Below are positions 60,100-64,000 of a DNA stretch of 64,000 nt, one piece after another. The DNA is taken from positions 97,269,642 through 97,333,641 of the forward strand of contig CM049306.1 of the NCBI GenBank assembly GCA_026874595.1, given 5' to 3'. Every line of letters begins with the position of its first letter. Position 1 is the first letter of the stretch. Position numbers and translations under genes: made by a program. Below the pieces are notes generated by a model, which saw nothing but the letters and a program-made list of their open reading frames with translations, had not been told where the DNA came from and did no database searches. The stretch comes from Sipunculus nudus. Lineage: Eukaryota; Annelida; Sipuncula; Golfingiida; Sipunculidae.

Positions 60100-61330
60100 C
60101 AGTGGAGTCTCGTTATAGCGAACATGTTTGTTCCATGGGAATTAGCTCCGTAAATCGAATTTCCATTGTAATGAAATTTCGGAGTATGCCGTTTATGTTG
60201 CATGGCAGAAAACTGATAAAAGTACACACGCACACATGTGAACATTCATCCAAAAAGAAGAAAAAGTTCAAATCAAATAAAATGTGTTTATTACATAATG
60301 AACATATACACAAAGCAAAATTTTGCTTTAATGTACATGATCTGTTGACAAATTCTCTAGTGAAAAAAATCTGTAATGCTAGCCTAGTTACACTCGAATG
60401 GTGAATCCAGTACTGTGGCGGCATGCCAAAGATTCTTCAGTATGTAAGCCCTATCCGCGGTGTGGTTTCTGTTTGAAGAACCTGATCGTGGCCTGCTGAC
60501 AATCTCTGGCATCAGCCCTATTTACAGGTTCAACCGGCGAATTATTCACGTCTCTATCTCTTCCTCCTCCTCCTGGACCACTGTTGCTCAAATGATTGAC
60601 AGAATACTTGCATTGTCCAACTTGGCTTCGGTTTCTGCAGCTGAATCGACCGTGGCTTACTGCTTTGTTCCCAGTGACGTTTCCATAAAAAGACTACTGA
60701 TATCTGCCTCCAGTACCTGGATGAAGCAAGTGTCGTTCTCTTTGGGCGACCCTTGATTTTCTGTTGTGGCGCCTGGCAAAATGAGCATTTCGTCACTGAT
60801 GGCAGCCCCATGTGTTTGCTTGTCAGTCACCCATATGAAGAGTGCCTTCTCAAGTTCTCCATGCTTCCCCCTGCGAAATCGGATCACCTGGCTTGAATCG
60901 CTGGCGACACCTGACCACTTGTCTGCTGCGCTCAGAAAATCTGGGAGACTGTTGAGAAGTGAACATGGGTGCGCTCAACTGAGACAGATAGTAGTGAACA
61001 GCGGTGACATAACCACTAGACTATGGCCTGGGTGTGAAAACCTGCCCTGTCATGTATTAACTGGCCTGTTATTGTCTGCTGGGTTTAACAAAGATCAAAC
61101 GACTGGGGAAACTTGGACCTGACCGCAGCCACTCGAGTTCGTTATAATGATTCTGAGTATATCAGCAAAGTTAATTTTGTTTCATGTAAGTCCGTTCGGA
61201 TCCGGAATACAAGTTTTCCGTTATATTGAAGCCAATTTTAACTTTCACTCGTTCATTCCCTAGAGATTTGTCCATAACTCGAGTCTTCTGTTGTAATGAA
61301 CCCCGTTATAACAGGACTTTTCCGTAGTTG
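60100..61330 (-). mobile_element. pogo/Tigger-like DNA transposon relic
   Basis: TA flanks both ends (60098-60099 and 61331-61332). The left end is CAGTGGAGTCTCGTTATAGC. The right end, reverse-complemented, starts CAACTACGGA and continues AAGTCCTGTTATAACGGGG, so GTCYYGTTATARCG is shared. On the minus strand 60887-60657, extended upstream, reads LPDFLSAADKWSGVASDSS and GKHGELEKALFIWVTDKQTH, then GAAISDEMLI. This resembles the CENP-B-type helix-turn-helix of Tigger/pogo transposases (E-L-E-K-A-L-x-x-W). An acidic EEEEIET stretch follows in another frame. The catalytic DDE core is absent, so it is an internally deleted, frameshifted copy. Confidence 0.55.
60657..60890 (-). pseudogene. Fragment of Tigger/pogo-type transposase DNA-binding domain
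   Basis: About 76 open codons within the transposon relic. The part GELEKALFIWVTDKQTHGAA and ISDEM fits the second helix-turn-helix of CENP-B-like transposases, where L-E-x-A-L-x-x-W and P-[IV]-S are typical. The normal protein is several hundred residues; here the remainder is missing or out of frame. Function as a transposase is excluded. Confidence 0.45.
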
Positions 61331-61494
61331 TATCACTGTGCTCACCTACAGTACCCTGTAATTTACATGCAAAACTATTGCTGTTAATTGTACAGCTTAA
61401 TCATTTTAATCATCAAATAATATTTTAATGCCAGAATCTAATTCCATATGGGAGAAACACAAGATTTAATTTAAATTAATCACTTGTTCCTGTC

Positions 61495-61880
61495 ACTGTT
61501 CGAGAACTTGGATGAAACAACTTTAGTATCAAATTTGGGCAAAGAATATGCAGTGCTTCAAAAGTTATCAAATTCATAAGAACAGGTAGAAATAATGAGC
61601 AATATTTCAGCTGATTTGAATTTGCAGATCCAGGTGAAGGTCACAAGTTTTACAGCTTATCAGAGAACTTGGTTAAAATAATTTGTGTATCAAATTAGAG
61701 GAAAAAATATGTGATCATTCTAAAGTTATGGAGTTTTAAAAAGATTTTATTTAGTCTGATTTGACCCTGAAGGTGAAGGTCAAGGTCACCAGTTTTAACT
61801 CATCAATGATAATATAAGGAACAATTCAAATTCTAAATTTCAAGAAAAATATATTTTGCTGTTCCAAAGTTTTCATGTTC
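61495..61880 (+). repeat. Two to three diverged ~163-bp units
   Basis: GAGAACTTGGATGAAACAAC and GTATCAAATTTGGGCAAAGA near 61502 return at 61665 as GAGAACTTGGTTAAAATAAT and GTATCAAATTAGAGGAAAAA. Both are followed by a phrase with AAAGTTAT and GGTGAAGGTCA. A third, poorer unit starts near 61815. It is a small, old tandem duplication. Confidence 0.65.
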
Positions 61881-62006
61881 ACAATAATGACACATAAAAC
61901 GACTACAGACAATGAAACCACAAGGGACAACAGACTATATATTTCTATACATCTCACCCCATGGGATAGGAGAAATAATAATAAAAATTATAATAATAAT
62001 AATTCT

Positions 62007-62815
62007 AACTAGATATTTCTTGGCACTGCAGGTGCCATAGTATCCCCAGACAATTAATCCCCCCCCCCTTTAAGAATAGCCCCCCCCCCCATCTTCAGCA
62101 ACAATTAATATCAGACCACACTCAAAGAAAAGGTCACTCTCAAGGTCATGACCCTTAATTTCTATATACATCATCCCTTAACCCATGTGTATGTATATGC
62201 ATAATATGAAAGAAATCTGTCCATTAGTTTTTGACTTGTAATGCTCACAGTACTGTTAAGTGGCAATGATGGGGTATTAAACGGCACAAAAACAAGTAAA
62301 AGAATAACAGGTGGCGCCACCTGTTTCCGGTACATGATAATACTATCCAAGATCTTCGGTCAAGTTGATTTTTGTTCCAATAACTGCATCCCTTATTGAG
62401 ATATTAATGATTTTGTGTAATTTTCACCATATATGGTAATATTTTAAGGTCAAGGCCACTCTAATAGGAAAGGTCATGACCCCAATTTATATATACATCA
62501 TCCCATAACACATGTATATGTATATGCATAATATGAAAGAACTCTGTCCATTAGTTTTTTACTTATAATGCTGACAGTATTGTTAAGTGGCAATGATGGG
62601 TATATTAAACGGCATGAAAACAAATAAAAGAATAACAGGTGGCGCCACCTGTTTCTGGTACATGACATTTCTAGCCAAGATCTTCGGTCAATTTGATTTT
62701 TGGACCAATAACTGCATCCCTTATTGAGATATTAATGATTTGTGTGATTTTCACCATATATGGCAATATTCAAGCCATATCATCCCATAACCCATATCTA
62801 TGTACGGGTATTTCT
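62007..62815 (+). mobile_element. F5 element, copy 3 (tail missing)
   Basis: The head AACTAGATATTTC, hairpin TGGCACTGCAGGTGCCA and CATAGTATCCCC match copy 1. Two 328-bp units follow with exact palindromes ACAGGTGGCGCCACCTGT starting near 62307 and 62635. The third unit breaks off near 62815 and the GCGGCGGC tail is lacking. An expanded C-run lies in the head. Confidence 0.75.
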
Positions 62816-64000
62816 ACAGAAAACGTCGCATTTCAAGGGGTTTCTTGGTTATTTATTTTTTAATCTATATTTTGATATAACAAAACTTTATTTGTAGAAA
62901 ACTATCTTTAGATTTGTAGAATAATGCAAGTAGTGCACTTTTCAGTTTCCTTTTTTTTTTAATAGTCCAGGTAAGGGGAAAATATGAACCTTTTTCTCTA
63001 CACCGTTACACGAAGTAAAATCTCACTTGCACATTTCAGAAATTGTTTTCACTAAATTTTTTTGTGATTTTCGATAAAATTAAAATTAATAGCCTTTGAT
63101 AAAATCAAAACATAAATTACAGTTATGAATTTAACAAAAAAGTGTTTTATAAAAAGAACATATTTTCTTTTTTTAATTTTACTTTTGAAAACAAAAATTA
63201 TCTTTGTTCCTATTTTTGCTTCAAGAGGGGTGCATTTGCAGGGATTTACCGGACAAAGTAATTTGGATTTAATACCAAGTTCTTGACACCGTTACCTTGC
63301 TCTCGACACCGTTATTTTTCATGCAGGTAACGGTTTCGAGTGGTAATGGTGCTGAGATTTTTTCATCTATACGTCAGATCCAGTACAAAAAATTACTTCC
63401 ATACCGTCCTTATGAGGGCAGCACGTGTTATCAATACATGAACAACAAGAGGAAGCCATTTTCGAGGAGTTATATGTGACGGTTAATTTTTCGCAGGTGT
63501 AACGGTGTCGAGTCCAAATAAATATACAGTGATTTTTTTAACCCTTTAATGATTACCAGACAACACTAATATGACAGTTTCTCAATTTAATTATGGTTTA
63601 TGAGTACAAAATTTCCTGAACTTTAATAAACGCTGCTCCCTGCATCAGCAAAGTGGTTTCTGTTCACGCGCTGCGAGGTCAAAAGGTCAGGTAACGGTGA
63701 CGAGTATTTTTTGGGGGACATACCTTTTATATCAAAATTTTGGTAATTAAAACAAAACGGTCGGGAAAAATCAAGCAAGAATATCATCTTTATAAACTTT
63801 CACCGCTGTGACAACGTGGGAAACAAAATTTATATAAATGGAACAGTGATTACAGAATAATGCTGATGTGAATTTAAGATCCGAGAGAAAGGGACAACAG
63901 ATTTAAGGGTATTGTCACATTTACAGCTTTTTTTCTGTATGTATTTCTGCCCCGATTAAAAGTATTTTTATCTCATAATAATGGTTATATCTTTAGCAAC
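62816..64000. other. Intron with clustered GACACCGTTAC motif
   Basis: No repeat family above continues here. At least five copies of a 9-13-nt motif (CTCGACACCGTTA or its complement TAACGGTGTCGAG, with variants) lie at 63000, 63284, 63302, 63327, 63499 and 63691. The 60-codon ORF at 63297-63479 has no recognised domain. No MON2 exon was found, so the upstream part of the gene starts beyond the window. Confidence 0.5.

Noticed and set aside
63297-63479. 60-codon ORF preceded by an AG as a possible plus-strand exon
   Set aside because: No recognised domain, and the region is dominated by the repeated CACCGTTAC motif; coding status cannot be supported.

Overview
The window is animal nuclear DNA: AT-rich, almost entirely intron, dense in decayed mobile elements, with short exons bounded by GT-AG splice sites. 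The proteins are metazoan. The abundance of repeats that end in a GGAC/CAGA microsatellite followed by a hairpin suggests a lophotrochozoan, most likely a mollusc such as a bivalve. That placement is an inference from repeat style, not a proof.

Two protein genes can be supported. (1) The minus strand carries the 3' part of MON2, an Arf-GEF-like scaffold of endosome-to-Golgi trafficking. Eleven exons between 60032 and 3652 splice in frame into the last 637 residues and a TAA stop. All ten enclosed introns are GT-AG, and every split codon joins correctly. The N-terminal part of the gene lies beyond the right edge. (2) On the plus strand, nested inside the 23.4-kb MON2 intron between exons 46265-46393 and 22790-22907, a complete 227-residue bZIP factor of the PAR/NFIL3/CES-2 group is coded in one exon (43216-43899) with a spliced-looking 5' UTR.

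Layout, left to right: MON2 3' UTR and flank (1-3651); last two exons (3652-4153); a 6.8-kb intron filled by elements nested three deep (4957-10637); exons at 10972, 12784 and 15406 with a MITE between them; an intron with a 0.4-kb terminal-repeat retrotransposon whose LTRs carry a tRNA-like promoter (15644-16046) and further repeats; exons at 21168 and 22790; the giant intron holding simple repeats, a degenerate minisatellite, candidate regulatory islands and the bZIP gene; exons at 46265 and 49326; an 8.3-kb intron dominated by a second large element that is itself interrupted by another (49781-57632); the 614-bp exon at 57762; the exon at 59828; then a further intron with a pogo/Tigger-like relic, tandem repeats and a cluster of an unexplained 13-nt motif.

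The most notable non-genic signals are the tRNA-promoter TRIM, the nesting that can be proved by comparing copies within the window, and a 13-16-nt palindrome (AGGTGGCGCCACCTGT and variants) that recurs inside several repeat families whose other sequence is unrelated.
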